Positions 11,336 to 23,310 are shown, counted from the stretch's first letter. The stretch is 64,000 bases of DNA from Pisaster brevispinus (GCA_023634235.1 JAMKCF010000006.1:3810921-3874920), one strand, 5' to 3'. A program made the numbers and translations. Notes: generated by a model not told the origin, from the sequence alone.

Positions 11336-11976
11336 ATGCGCGCCCCCCTTCTCGGAGTTGGAAAGCACTGTCTATAAAACACAGTGTAAATTAAAAAGTA
11401 CATACCTAATCACCGCACCGCTTTACGCCATTTTTATGCACTGTGTACTTTTGTGCAATAAGACAAGTTTCCATTCTTATTCTTGTTGGCTTGCCTTACT
11501 TTACATGTGTGTAAAAGTTGCCCATTATTTGGGGCAGATCTATTGATATGATTATATACCTCGAGAAGAATAAAGACTTACATCTATAAACAAGTTTTCT
11601 ATAAACCTAAAGGGCCCTCTCATTCAACCAACCTATGAAAATGCCTCACTGACCCCCAGAAAAAAAAAATCGATGTGAACATTTTGGATCAATATACCGC
11701 TATGTCTGAACAAGGAGCTGCACCAGTAGAAAGTCACTTCCACCCGTCTAATCTTAAAATGAAGTGCTTAGCGGTGGCGTATATACAATCAACCGACCGA
11801 GCAACGAGCTTATTAAGTCCTGGGCAATTAGTTCCATTCACGCACGTGTCCTCGTTGAGACTCCATAGAGGCAAGGTCACCCCTCTTGGGTTCTGCCAGA
11901 CAAAGCACAATCAAAGAGAAAGCACAATTTATTTGGGCTCTAAGATACCTTTGAAGTACTCCACTGAAGAGCGAGA

Positions 11977-11982
<6 letters not shown>

Positions 11983-12008
<26 letters not shown>
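11983..12008. repeat. Poly-A tract
   Basis: About 26 A in a row, followed by an A-rich stretch. It could be the tail of a retroposed sequence on the + strand, but no source body was recognised upstream. Confidence 0.8.
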
Positions 12009-12011
<3 letters not shown>

Positions 12012-12332
12012 AACAAAAATATTACAAAAAAAATAACAAAAAGTGTGAAAATGGAAGAACAGAAATGATTTACCCTCACGTGGCTCTTAGTTCTACAGGA
12101 AATTGCTTATTCCTTCATAGAAACTAAAGTTGTCTCGGTCGTAATGCATCTTTGTATGCAACGCGTGACCTTTAATTTATTCTATATTACACTGTATAGG
12201 TGATTGACAAGAGGTTCTTGTTGTTGTTGCTATTTATTTAGTTAAGTCTGTAATTGATTTTTGGTCATGTAAGTAGGTACGTGTAACACAAAGTCACAAA
12301 AGCCCGTGTTATTCTATTTGCCTCGTCTTACG

Positions 12333-12352
12333 TTTTTTTTTTTTTTTTTTGG
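12333..12352. repeat. Poly-T tract
   Basis: About 20 T in a row. It may be the reverse-oriented tail of a retroelement, but no body was recognised. Confidence 0.75.
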
Positions 12353-12532
12353 CGACTGACAATACCATCCTGGACGCTGCAAAAGTGGTATTGACAGGAA
12401 CTCTGGTTAATTTGTGTTCTTTGTCGAGTGCTTGTAATCATTTGTATTATTTTAACCATCGGCCAACTTGACTTGCTAAAAGTGAATCGGGGAAAGTGTT
12501 GATTATAAATTTAACAAAACAGTTTATAGCCT

Positions 12533-12573
12533 TCGAGGAAGACTCTGCTAGGGTCGAAACGTCAGGCCACTAA
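12533..12573 (+). mobile_element. Retroelement remnant with a GACTC...GGGTC-GAAAC hairpin
   Basis: The string CGAGGAA is followed by a 5-bp stem (GACTC, loop TGCTA, GGGTC) and then GAAACGTCAGGCC. From general knowledge, this pattern is a widely dispersed repeat end in marine invertebrates. It resembles the stem II plus GAAA half of the hammerhead motifs carried by Penelope-like retroelements. The CUGANGA core is replaced by TCGAGGA and one extra A precedes the stem, so a functional ribozyme is unlikely. Confidence 0.35.
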
Positions 12574-12891
12574 CTATTTTTGTCTGCATTTTATACCATA
12601 AGTCCTTTTGGTTGCAAGCAGTTTGCAACAGCTAATTACGTTTTCTCAATTTTTGTTTTAATTATAAAGATTTCGGTTCGGATGGGTTGTGAGAGCAATT
12701 AACAATACTTCAGAAATTACGTCATCAGAAGAAAATAGTTTTTATTAGAAATAAAACCAGATCTAATTGTTTTAAAGTGTATTACATTCAGTGTGTTTTG
12801 AACGAATTGTCTGTGATTTCTTGTGAGTTGTGGGCCTATGTATTCGGAGATGAAACATTAATTGTTAAAATAATACGGGAGCAATTAACAC

Positions 12892-13045
12892 CCCGTTTAC
12901 ACTAGATCTAGAAAGGTGGATCAGACCCGGGTCTGATCCGGCAATGTGGATTAACGGCTAGTGTAAACGCAAAAAAGCCGGATCAGACCCGGTTCAAGAT
13001 CCGGCAATTTTAATCCACCTTTCGAGGAGGGTTGAATCCGGCAAT
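12892..13045. mobile_element. Foldback/MITE element (CCCGTTTACACTAG ends)
   Basis: The left end CCCGTTTACACTAG (12892-12905) is complementary to CTAGTGTAAACG (12958-12969). Beyond this are further inverted copies of GGTGGATCAGACCCGG and GGATCAGACCCGGTT, and of AATCCACCTTTC, up to about 13045. This suggests a tandem or truncated composite of a palindromic element. Confidence 0.6.
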
Positions 13046-13470
13046 TGGTGGATCTGATTGGGCACGGGGTGGGGCACGTGCCCCTCTCCCCAATTGATGT
13101 CCCCCCCCCCCCCATTTAAAAAAAATTGACGTTTGAGATTAAAAATCAACGGAGTGGAATGTAGCATTTGTATACGCGTTGGCAGAAATCAATGTTTTAA
13201 AAACTATTTCTCCATTTACGCATTGTTTTTTACACTTGCGTATGGGTATCTTATACAAAATAGTAAATGATTTGGGGTTGAACAAAGAGATTTATAGTAA
13301 ATGGCATAACAAGGGCGCAGAAAAGGTGCTTGTTCAAGAGAAACGCAAACGGAAACCAAAGTTTTAATTGTCCAGAAGTTCCCCCCTAAATAAAATGGTG
13401 CACCCCAAAACATAAATAAATAAATTACATAAAACCATAGTGTCGGCGCTGGGTTCGGATGCGTAATAAA
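13045..13470. mobile_element. Dispersed repeat, copy 1 (poly-C near one end, GGCGCTG at the other)
   Basis: It shares blocks in the same order with 15440-15815: GGGGCACG, a C-run followed by ATTT, TTATACAAAATAGTAAA, GGAAAC, CCAGAAGT, AATGGTGCACC and a terminal GGCGCT. Ends of the CAGCGCCG type are common in hAT-like elements. No transposase frame remains. Confidence 0.55.
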
Positions 13471-13561
13471 TAAATAAATAAATAAATAAATGAATAAATG
13501 AATAAATGAACAAATAAACAAATAAATTATACTAGTGTCGGCGCTGGGTTCGGATACGTAA
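13438..13561. repeat. (TAAA)n array between two 29-bp direct repeats
   Basis: TAGTGTCGGCGCTGGGTTCG and the following nine bases occur at 13438-13466 and again at 13533-13561 with one difference. They bracket about 60 bp of TAAA and TGAA repeats. This looks like a unit duplication with an expanded tail between copies. Confidence 0.85.
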
Positions 13562-14599
13562 TTGCAATAGCACAACTCTTCCAAAATCACTCTACCAGAA
13601 GTAAAATATTACTTTCATAACCCGATGTGATTTTTGTTTTTGTTTTTTGTTTGTTGGCTTTTTTTTTTCAAAGACCACTTTAGTGTAAACCGTAGGCATA
13701 ATTATCTACACCCGACATTGACGATGAGATACTATTGCCTAGATTCTCTCACTTGCCTGTTGGACTCTGGTGGGTTTTCCTGAGGTTCGGCTGATTGACA
13801 TGTTTGTCCAAATTGACACTTTGTCAGACGTTGCCCAAGGTATGAGACAGCCCCGCTATTGATCCCGCTATGACGGTCTCAAGATTGACATCCCTTTTGA
13901 AGCTTGTCTAAACTTAATACAGAAGTAGATTTAACGGTTACGGTGGTGCACTTTTTTTTCTCTTCATTTTGTAAATTAGAAATCTGAAATGCAGTTGTCC
14001 TCTTTTCGATCTTATATATCCCACACTGCGACATGCCTGAACAATCCGAGTTATTGTTTAGTTGGTCGATCATAGGTGACCAGGAGTTTGTAAAATGTGT
14101 TCGATCAATCATTATAATTATAAGCTAACGGTTGATTGTTTTATTCGTCTAATTTAAGTGTGCTGAGGTGTGTGTTTCAAAATATTAACATTTCCTGAAA
14201 CGTCATTTATATATTTCCCCAAAAAACGAATTGCACCGAATTACAATTTTTTTAAATACCAATGCACAAAAACGCCTAGCCACATTTTCAACTATGTTTT
14301 TCGTATAAAACAACGCCATGAATACAAAATTGTTTAGACATAAGTTGTTTTATCGAATCTTACAAAGCCTATTTTTAAACAAATGTTTAAAACAGCAACA
14401 AAATGCAAAACATTTTTAAGGTGTTTCTTCTTTTGATCTATGACTCTGATTCTGTTTCTTCATAATTATGCTGCAGTTTCTTTTCGAAAACTACAGCCAT
14501 CCTGTTGGAAGTCATCCCACATTAAGCTCATCCATCTCTGTGTTTACTTTCTTATCAACTGTTTTGCCAATATCTAAGATTTTCATGTAATCCTTGATT

Positions 14600-15000
14600 G
14601 TATACCCAGATCCTATCGCTACTTATCGACCCTGACTTGACCGCATCTGGAGAGGTTGGCTTTTTGCATTTCCCTGATTTGTTTTTCCCACCCGCTCTCA
14701 TTTTCTTCAAAGATTTTGACTCCGATCTTTGTGTGAACCTTCAATGAATCGAGCCCGACCGTCGAATCGGCCTCCCGGCCCCGTTGTCTGCCGCGGCTAC
14801 CAGCAACCCCCACATGGTTGCTCTCGCTCAAACAGATAACGAATTTTCCTAAGTACAAAGGGATGTTGCCTTTGTTGCTTGGAGGGATGAACTGAGATCT
14901 AGCCTGTCGGCACGGGACCCACGCCTTCGTGAAAGCGCCCCATTGTGCGACCCATTGCCGGACTCGCCGATAGACGCAACTTATCTCTCAAGCGGTGGGA
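14600..15000. promoter_or_regulatory. Candidate cis-regulatory block between Dlx and En
   Basis: A non-repetitive stretch of more balanced base composition within AT-rich intergenic DNA. It has CAAAGATTTTGAC-type TCF/Sox-like sites and an inverted pair ACAAAGG (14855-14861) and CCTTTGT (14869-14875). The 79-aa antisense open frame here resembles no family I recognise. The regulatory role is inferred. Confidence 0.25.
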
Positions 15001-15439
15001 ACTCGTCCATTATTCTTTTTTTTTCTCGTTTACTGACCAACATAAAAGTGTCCAGCCAGAATAATCGAGAACAAGAGAAAATACATGGGTGCCTGCACGG
15101 GAAGATAACAAACAACGCTTCAAAGAATTCGAGTTGACAAAAAGAAAGACGGACAGAGGTCTTCCAAGAAGTTTCTATACCTCTTTCCCCGTTCAGGGAA
15201 AAGGCAGCTGGAAATTATTTCGCCAATTAAATTGCAATGATTTTCAATGCGAAAGCAGCTGCCTTATAAATGTAAATAAGTTGTTTATACCTTTTCACGC
15301 ACTGTTGTTCTCTAAAAAACAGACACATACACAAACGTTGCAGTCCGGAAACTTCTTTCTTGTAACGGAGAAGGGCAGTCTTCCCATCGGGTCCCGAACT
15401 TCTGTAGTATTAAACGGTGGTGTAACTTAAGGGCTGAAG

Positions 15440-15815
15440 GTGTGGGGGTGTGGGGCACGGGTGGAGGCAATGTGACACCAATTATTGATGTCTGTCTTCA
15501 CCCCTACCCCCCCCCCCCCATTTGAAATTTGAACTTTTGGGACTGGGCACTTTCAGAGTAAAATGTAACTTTTTTATTCGAATTAATGTGACAATATCGA
15601 TGTTTTTCCATTTACACGCAGACAGTGTACATGTATTTGTTTTTACACTAACGCCAGATTACCTTATACAAAATAGTAAAAGACATACAAAATGCGCTAA
15701 AAAGGGACTTTTTTAAGAAAGAGGCAAGCGGAAACTTGACCAGAAGTGGGTCCCTAGATAAAAAAATGGTGCACCTCCTTGTGCCCCCTAAAATGTTACC
15801 CTAGTTACGGCGCTT
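15440..15815. mobile_element. Dispersed repeat, copy 2
   Basis: It is collinear with 13045-13470 in the same orientation (shared TTATACAAAATAGTAAA and AATGGTGCACC blocks). It ends near CCCTAGTTACGGCGCT, which resembles a hAT-type terminal sequence in reverse. The two copies lie about 2.4 kb apart and are clearly diverged. Confidence 0.55.
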
Positions 15816-17667
15816 CTTTTAAAAGGGGCAGCAAGGTAATGACAAGTGTACCAGAGCAACTGTTGTCTCCCATGAACAATTTAACCTGCAGGGATTGTTG
15901 GTATTAACGACATCATAGATTTATTTATTTATTAATTAAATAACTTATTTAATTTGTTTAGTTTTATTTATTTATTATTTTTGTTTTAGGAAGGGGGATG
16001 TTTTTTAAGAATAAAGGGCTTGCTATGAAATACATGGGTCCTTCATTGTTAACTATTTCAGAAGAAATAACACGCCACTTCTGTGACGGTTTTACTGCTG
16101 TTTTAGCAAATCGATGTATTTGACTCAGCGGGGTGTGTCGTTTAAAAACGGGGCAATGGCCAAATGAAGGGTGTTTAGCGATCTTTCAATTACTGCGAAA
16201 AGCAGTAAAAGACAATGTGATTATGGCAACGGAAATTCCCACAAGACTTCAATTGCATGTATTGTTCTGGCTGTATAAGCCAGGCACGTCGTGAATGACG
16301 TCAGCCTGTCTCACCACGGCCTATAGACTGTGCTAGTCTCGCGCGATAATTCGAACATCCAGGACCGAGTTGATCCCACCATTTTTTTAGTTTTACGTGT
16401 GCACGATTGTTTTCTTCAAATATGATGGTTTAACTTAGCTTATTATGGCTATCGGAATGATATCATTTTGTTGGAAAGTAAAATTTAGCCGTGAAAATGA
16501 AAGTTGTTTAAATTTAACAAATCAACAATTTAAGAAAACCCGAGATCAAGACTTGACTTCCGAAATATTAATTAGTTTTTTCGAAATATTATTTTGAGGG
16601 AACAAAATCAGTTATTCCGTGGGAACGCAAACGTTTCGAACTTGTATTTCGAGGGAACGGAATTATTCAGACTTTTATTTTTTAAATTTGTTTTACCAGT
16701 TTATTTGTTGTATATGTCCCTTTAGGAGCTCCGTACTTTCAACACAGCTATGGCTCTGTTATTCCCATTTGTAGATAGATGTGGGCTAATTGCAAACCAC
16801 TGACAAATATCAAACCACCGACCGGTTTTCTCAATTTTCCGCACGGCAGGGTCCTAGTCAATTTCGCGCTTTAAAAAAGTCAACCTGCAGAGTTGTGAAT
16901 TGTTCGCCTGCTAAGGCTATTCCTCCCGACCTCGATTGACAAAAAAATATACATTAGAAGAAGAAAACAAACTTAATAGATAACATACAAAATATATTAA
17001 AAAACGGAGCATGTAGGAAACATAATGCACACCTCATTGTTGAGGCGAATTGAGGTGAACGCTTAGGCCATTTCCTCTCACATTATTGCTGAGGTTATCG
17101 GTTTTTTTTCCTTCACAATTCTGAATTTGGGTCTGGGGGTTTCTTTTGTTACACGATTTACGAGAGGGAAACTGTTTTAATGAGCTTTGGTTTTATGTCG
17201 TGGCCCGTGCGACTCAATACGGTAAAAGTGTTGGGGAAAAACACAAAAGAATATTGTGTAATGCAAAAGGTTTCATCACGTGCATAGACCACGATGGAAG
17301 AATAAGGGCTGTCATTTTTGGCACCCTTTTTGTCTTTCTTTAGAAGTGGAACTGGTTTGACGACTTCTCCATGATTTGCTATACAGCTCTCGTCACTTTG
17401 CAAGTGTTTATTACCATCATTGAACACCATATTCAGTTACCGGTAGAGGATGCATCAAATAATAGAGTATTTATTAACTATGAAATGTTTACATAATCAC
17501 ATGACTTATGCCGAAGGACTTACTCACCGACGAACCCACGTTTATATCTAAGAATGGTTCTGGAGGTCCTATTGTTTGTTCACCTTCACTGTGGTTAATT
17601 ATGATTGTCCACTTTTAGTAAACGGTTCCTTGTTGAAAAGAAGCCAGCGCGACGCGTTATGGTGAGC

Positions 17668-17681
17668 ACGCCCTCTAGTGG
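17668..17681 (-). promoter_or_regulatory. CTCF-like motif
   Basis: Reads CCACTAGAGGGCGT on the - strand. It matches the vertebrate/insect CTCF core CCASYAGRKGGCRS at 13 of 14 positions. The factor is conserved in deuterostomes; occupancy here is inferred. Confidence 0.4.
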
Positions 17682-18318
17682 TGTTTCTTGTAACCCATGC
17701 GTTCGGGTTCCTTCATTTTAAGACCATTATATCCCGATTTGAAGAAGGAGTTTCCAATGGGGGTAGATGCATATTACAGAATAACAGATCTTTGTGAGAC
17801 TAGCGGTCAGTGTTTTCAACATGGCAATGGCAAAGAAACAGAAATCACAGTTTATATTTCACACTTATTATTTACATGCTTTATTAAAATTAATCAACAT
17901 TAACGTCTTAATTAATAATAGGTAAACGACAACATTTAACCCTGCTATCCGATACAATGGTAAATGTAGGTCGGACGAAGTTGACCCAATGTTACGTCCC
18001 AACTTGAGCAAATGACCCAGCTATGGTTTACCTTCCCCGCTTCCAGTAACTACTTGAAAGTTGGGTCTGTTCGTAATTGGGTGCGGCCTAATTATCGATT
18101 GGGATGTACAACTTTCACCTTATAAAAAAGTAGGATTAGAAACTTTGCATGGCGAAAAATACACTTGTTGTTCCTCAAAAATGATGACATTAAGTCCATT
18201 TTTGTGTGCAACCTACTTGTCATCGGAACTCTACATTTTAATTCCAATCACTTACATTCACAGAAACATTAACTTGGTTCCAGAAAAGAAGGGAGTGGGC
18301 GAACGGGAGACACAAACT

Positions 18319-18368
18319 CCCCCCCCCCAAAAAAAAAACAACAACAACAACAAACAAACAAACACAGC

Positions 18369-18408
<40 letters not shown>

Positions 18409-18540
18409 CAAAAAACACATACAAAAACAACATAAATAAAAAATTATATAACAATAAATAAATAAATAAATAAATAAATAAATGAACAAAAAATAATTTA
18501 AAAATAAACAAATATATAAACAAATAAATGAAGTAAAAAA
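18319..18540. repeat. Compound simple repeat: C9A9, (CAA)n, (TAAA)n
   Basis: A C-run followed by an A-run at about 18319-18338, an interrupted (CAA)n to about 18408, then TAAA units to about 18540. Open frames through it on both strands are repeat translations. Confidence 0.9.
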
Positions 18541-18874
18541 TAAAATACTGTATGCTCAGCCCTTTCTTTTTGAACACAAATTATTTACTCATTTTAAGGA
18601 TATTCATTATTTTCATGAATAAATTGATTGAGTCATCCGCAAATAATATCTTTTAAAAATCTCTTAAATGTTTTTCGTTTCCAGTTATTATTTACAGTTT
18701 AACATCATTTCAGTTATACTTCATTTATGTCCTTGCACGCACAATAATAATTTACAGGAAAGAGGAAATGCAGCTGACTGGTTTTTTTTAAATGTTTTTT
18801 GTAAGGCATTTGACGCAAAGAGTAAAGTCATTCATGTTTAATATCGCGTTCCAATTCAAAAGTACACTTTTGGA

Positions 18875-18988
18875 ACGCTAGATGGCAGCAGACATCCCAA
18901 AAGTGTTCCATTGCTGACATAGCCCTGAGCATTCGCACGTTTTCGAGAACAACTGTTTCCACCCGATAACTCTGCTGCCACCTAGCGT
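18875..18988. promoter_or_regulatory. Inverted pair of CTCF-like motifs
   Basis: ACGCTAGATGGCAG on the + strand (18875-18888) faces ACGCTAGGTGGCAG on the - strand (18975-18988). Each matches CCASYAGRKGGCRS at 12 of 14 positions. The similarity extends into flanks (GCAGCAGAC and GCAGCAGAG), so the pair could instead be terminal inverted repeats of a small element of about 115 bp. The two readings cannot be separated by eye. Confidence 0.4.
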
Positions 18989-20240
18989 TGTAAGTCCCTC
19001 AGTGGGCACATTTATAATATACACAAACTGAAGGGATTTGAATCAATGATTTTAACTACCGAACACTATGAAATTGAACTATCTGTTTGCAACTGCGACT
19101 GTATGGAATGAGTACATGTATTTGGATTCGATACTCGGACTCAACACTAAATGGCACCAGCTTTGCTTAGTTAGGAACATCAACTATACAACTCGGCGTG
19201 GATACAAAAGATACCCAACAGTGTAAGACTGTTGTGGCACTTGGACTCGGTGTGGATGAGCTGCTTAATTATTCAGAGTCGATACTCATATCTCATGAGT
19301 TTTGAGACACGATGTGTTATGTCTGTGGGACCCAGTGTGGCATCATTTGTACCTGAAATCACCTGGAATTCAGAACTAGACATAAGTGTGACTTGAACTG
19401 GAGAATTCTCAGAATCAGACTCGACACCGAATATTCGGACTCGAAATCGAGTATTCGGACTCGGACTCGCCTGATCTGATCTACAACTACTCAGTTCTGA
19501 GAGGAGAGACTCAGAAATCGGATTCTTAATTATGTAGTTGTCCGTGAACAGGTCACAATTATGAGAGTAATATTTTGAGTTCATAGCTTGTTAAATGTTT
19601 AGTTATTGCCAATCAAAAGGCCATAAAACAGGTCAATCAAGGTGATGGCAAAAATAGGGGCAAGGGATACAAGAAGAGGACTTCAAAAACTAGAAAGATG
19701 ACGTAGGCCTACTAAAAATTAATGTATGCCAAAGCCATGATGCGTGTCACTGCGCATAATTATTTCTTTTAAAATAGCGATTGATCAAACTGACATCGTG
19801 TGTTCAGCTTTTAAAAAGTGTTAAGCATACGACAATATGTAGGCCTACGAAAAGCCTTGTTCCAGATAAGTTACCATTGTTCCATTGACCGTTATGGAAA
19901 CAAAGATGAGAATATTAAAGTGTACAGTCGTGCAACTCTGGAATGAAAACGGAATTCGGTAGATAAAGTTTACTTTAAAATGTACATTATGAAGAAGTTC
20001 GTCCCAATTTAATCATGTCTTTACGCATGATTACGTGTACACAGGATTGGTAGAGCTGACGAAATAATTGCAGACATTGCTCATATTTTGTGTGACCAAC
20101 CATAATACATCAAAAATCAAACCTGTAAAATTGTGGGCTTGCTCCGTTGCATGGGTCAGGACAAAATACTGAAAAACCACGCACACTAATTTTCAGCATG
20201 TAATCACATTGTCCTTTGGTTGTAATAACCGAAATCATTT

Positions 20241-20564
20241 TTTATTTTTTTTAGGTTTTCAGATACAGTTTTCTCGAATATGACTTCATTTCAGAGGGCA
20301 ATATTTCCCAGAAACAAAATTGTTCACAGTTTAACCTTCATAAATCAGTAAGCTTCCAGACTAAAATCAAACAATGATGTTTTTTTTTTTTATCCTTATA
20401 CCAATCCTGTCTTTGAGACTAACGGTGTTCGTATTATGTGTAATTTGCACACCATTGTCTTTGATACCTAATGGGATCGGATAAATTCTCAACCAACACA
20501 ATCTGCTTCACTGTTCCGTAAAATATTAATACATGTACTCTGAATAATAATGAGTTGACGTTCT
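20241..20564 (-). other. En: En 3' UTR (candidate)
   Basis: Lies downstream of the En stop on the - strand. TTTATT at 20241-20246 gives AATAAA on the transcribed strand. A second AATAAA overlaps the stop codon itself (20569-20564). The real 3' end is unknown. Confidence 0.35.
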
Positions 20565-20935
20565 TTATTTGACGGTATTTTCGTTTGGCGGGTTCTCCGC
20601 GGCAGTGATCGCCACTGTGGAGTGGTTATACAATCCCTGTTTCATCAACTGCAAGGCCAACGAATTCCTCAACCCATTAGCTTTCTTGATCTTGGCCCGT
20701 TTATTCTGAAACCAAATCTTAATCTGGGATTCGTTCAGCCTGAGCTCGGCCGCCAGACCGCGACGGCGCTCCTCGGTCAGGTAGTTGCTCTGCTGGAACT
20801 CGTGTTTGAGCCGCTGAAGCTGTTGGGCGCTAAAGGCCGTGCGAGGGCGCTTTTCCTCTCTGCGCGTGGCTACGTCGCTACTACTGTCAGTCGATGACTG
20901 GGAGGAGCGAGGTTTCAAGCGTCTGGTCCGTGGTC
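20565..20935 (-). CDS. En: Engrailed (En) homeobox protein, coding exon 2: homeodomain and EH5
   Basis: The exon follows the acceptor GCATGCAG on the - strand and completes Gly115. It encodes EH3 (PRTRRLK), a Ser-rich linker, the EH4 homeodomain at residues about 142-201 ([20 protein letters not shown] onward, helix [17 protein letters not shown] with Gln50 and Asn51 intact) and EH5 (residues about 202-221, [17 protein letters not shown]). A short tail ends in NPPNENTVK. Family members are sequence-specific repressors of TAATTA-type sites acting in segmentation, neural and skeletal patterning. The stop TAA (20567-20565) sits within AAATAAAG. Exons 1 and 2 join to 714 nt in frame, 237 aa. This is shorter than vertebrate En proteins because the N-terminal low-complexity regions are reduced. 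Confidence 0.98.
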
Positions 20936-23263
20936 CTGCATGCATTATAGGAAAGAAAGAAAGAAACAGATTAAATTACTGATTAGAACTTTTCAATTCT
21001 ATTTGTTGCCGCACTATATTAGCTGTCGAACAAATTACTATGCGAAACAAAACAGCATGCTCCATTTTAAGGCTGTTTCACTTGTCCCTTTCCACCTCGT
21101 CGAAGAAGAAAGTCTCACAATACCTACAGTTGTATCGGGGTACTTAGAGTCAAAAATAGCACAATCGAAACAACACAGCATTTCCGTACATTGACATTGG
21201 TATTATACGGTACTCAATATAGCAATGCATGCTATCGTATACAGTCTTTGAGCTCTTGGTACCCGGCCCCCCAAAAATAGCGAACACGGTTTGCAAAGTT
21301 GTCCCCCGTGGTGCAAATTATCAAGGGAAATCTGTATACAAATCGGCTATGTTGATTAAACATAATTGCCCGTATAGTTTCCCCCGGACAGGCACAAGCT
21401 TTCCGTCCCCTATCTCTCGCCTCAGAAGCACACCGGCAATTCAACGAGTCAGAGTAAACAGCTCTCCCTGCGATCTCATAGGTCTGTCATACATCAAAAC
21501 ACACCATCCTCCGAGACTTCACTAGAATATTAGGCATTTTTCTTGTTTTTCTTGGATGGAAACTCGAAGCCGATGTCATAAAACAAATCTAGAGTTGTTA
21601 TTCGTGACAACATTGACTTTAACCGCCAGGCCATCATTACTCCGGTTTGCGGAATGAAGACATTTTTATGGAAGTCATAAAATTCAAATCACTTAATTAA
21701 CTAGGAGAGTGCCGTGCTTGATTTATGCCTCCAGGTTCCAGACCCTATTTTGGTGTTAAGAACGTAGTGACTGTAATGATATGTTTATATCGATTTCAAA
21801 ATGTGATAATAATTGATCCACATGTTTTATAACACAGTGTTGATTTATCAACAACAGAAATAAATGGCAAACTGAGATTAAAATATGTAAGAAGCACTCC
21901 GGAAACTCAGTGTTTTATTTATGACCGATGCAATTAATTTATGAATGTAAACGTTCTTTCGAATATATCTGTCTTTGAAGTTTAAATTTTTGGTTTGAAA
22001 AGTCGAAACACTTTGACGGTCAGGAGGCCTACCTTAGGTTCTGATATACATAACATGCCTGATTTGTATCCGCTTTGTACTTGTTAGTATTTTCTGAGGT
22101 TGTCTTTCGGCGAGGTAACAGGCGCGAGAGACCGGTATAATGGAAACTCCGAGAACGACTGTCCTGAAGCGGACTGAGCTAAGTGGTCCCGTGGGGCCGT
22201 TCGCTTTGCCATTGCCCTTGGACTTAACACAGCCCGTCCTGCTGGGAGTTCAAGATTGAGGGGTTGTGTAAAAGGCGGTTTAGAGTTCTGCTCGGATCGG
22301 ACCAGCGTTTGTGGTGGCGGTTTGTTGTATGGTTATTGTCAAATTGTGCATTCCCATGGCCCTATAATTTACTCCGGTGCATTAATGTTTTAGTCGTTTG
22401 GTATAATACAAGCTGTGTTGATTATCAATAAACATGCATTACTGTCAAGTTTCATGACGACTGTTTTTCTGTGACATGGCGATGGAAAAAAGGGGCTACT
22501 GAAGTCGTTATCTACAAACTACAATTGAGTGTCAAACACTTCTTTTTTTAACATCAAACATCAAACATCACGTCGCACTGTGTAAAGTTTGAAACAATTG
22601 ATCAAAAGGTGACGAGAAAGCGTTGAACGAGAATGGATTCTCTTTTCATTGAACGCATAGCTTGGAACTACCATATTTCCAAATAATGTTTCAGCTTGTA
22701 GGATGAAAAAATATTACAGGACCACAGTTTTAAAAATGACTTTTGATGTCTTTTAGATGATTGTATGACATTAAAGAATGGGGAACTGCCTAAGATTTTT
22801 GTTTCTTGAGCAACTTTGCAGTCTGATGTTGTGCGCAAGAACATGGCGACCACAACACGACGAATACAACCGCGCAAAATCGCTACAGCCTTTAAACATT
22901 TAATTCGTACAGTTCGCAAGGAGGAATAAACGCCCGAAGAAATAGGTGCTATGATGTTGTATGTCACTATGCATCCTCTTGCAATAATAAACCCAGCTGT
23001 GTCATTGTCATCGGGGCAGGAGTTTGCGACCGTCAGAGACCCCCCAGAGGATTGCGTTACCTCTCTCTAGCCTGCAATACCCTGGCGGCCTCGGATAATA
23101 ACCGTGTGCTGATTACCACGGGAGGTGTTTCATATCCGAGGCAATCACCACCGGCACGACTTCAAAAACACAGACCAAGACTGGTCCTGCGGCGTTTCAT
23201 GTCAATGTAACTACTGTGTTTCAAACTGGACCACCTATAGAAAATATCAGCCCCACGGAAAAA

Positions 23264-23310
23264 AGAAGAAGAAGAAGAAGAAGAAGAAGAAGAAGAAGAA
23301 GAAGAAGAAG
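23264..23310. repeat. (GAA)n microsatellite
   Basis: About 15 uninterrupted GAA units followed by a G-rich purine stretch. A pure purine strand of this kind can form triplex DNA. Confidence 0.95.

Larger units (their letters stand above)
10186..20240. other. Dlx-En intergenic region
   Basis: About 10 kb between the 3' ends of the two convergent genes. No coding exon is recognised. The longest open frame (10895-11275) resembles no family I know and runs into a SINE head. The region contains SINE- and MITE-type repeats, simple repeats, three CTCF-like motifs, a cryptic ATTCGGACTCG-rich stretch (about 19090-19480) and a non-repetitive block at about 14600-15000 that may be regulatory. Confidence 0.6.

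Noticed and set aside
9205..20564. A third homeobox gene (for example Nedx, Gbx or Mnx) between Dlx and En
   Set aside because: No WFQN-type helix or other homeodomain fragment was seen in the open frames of this interval.
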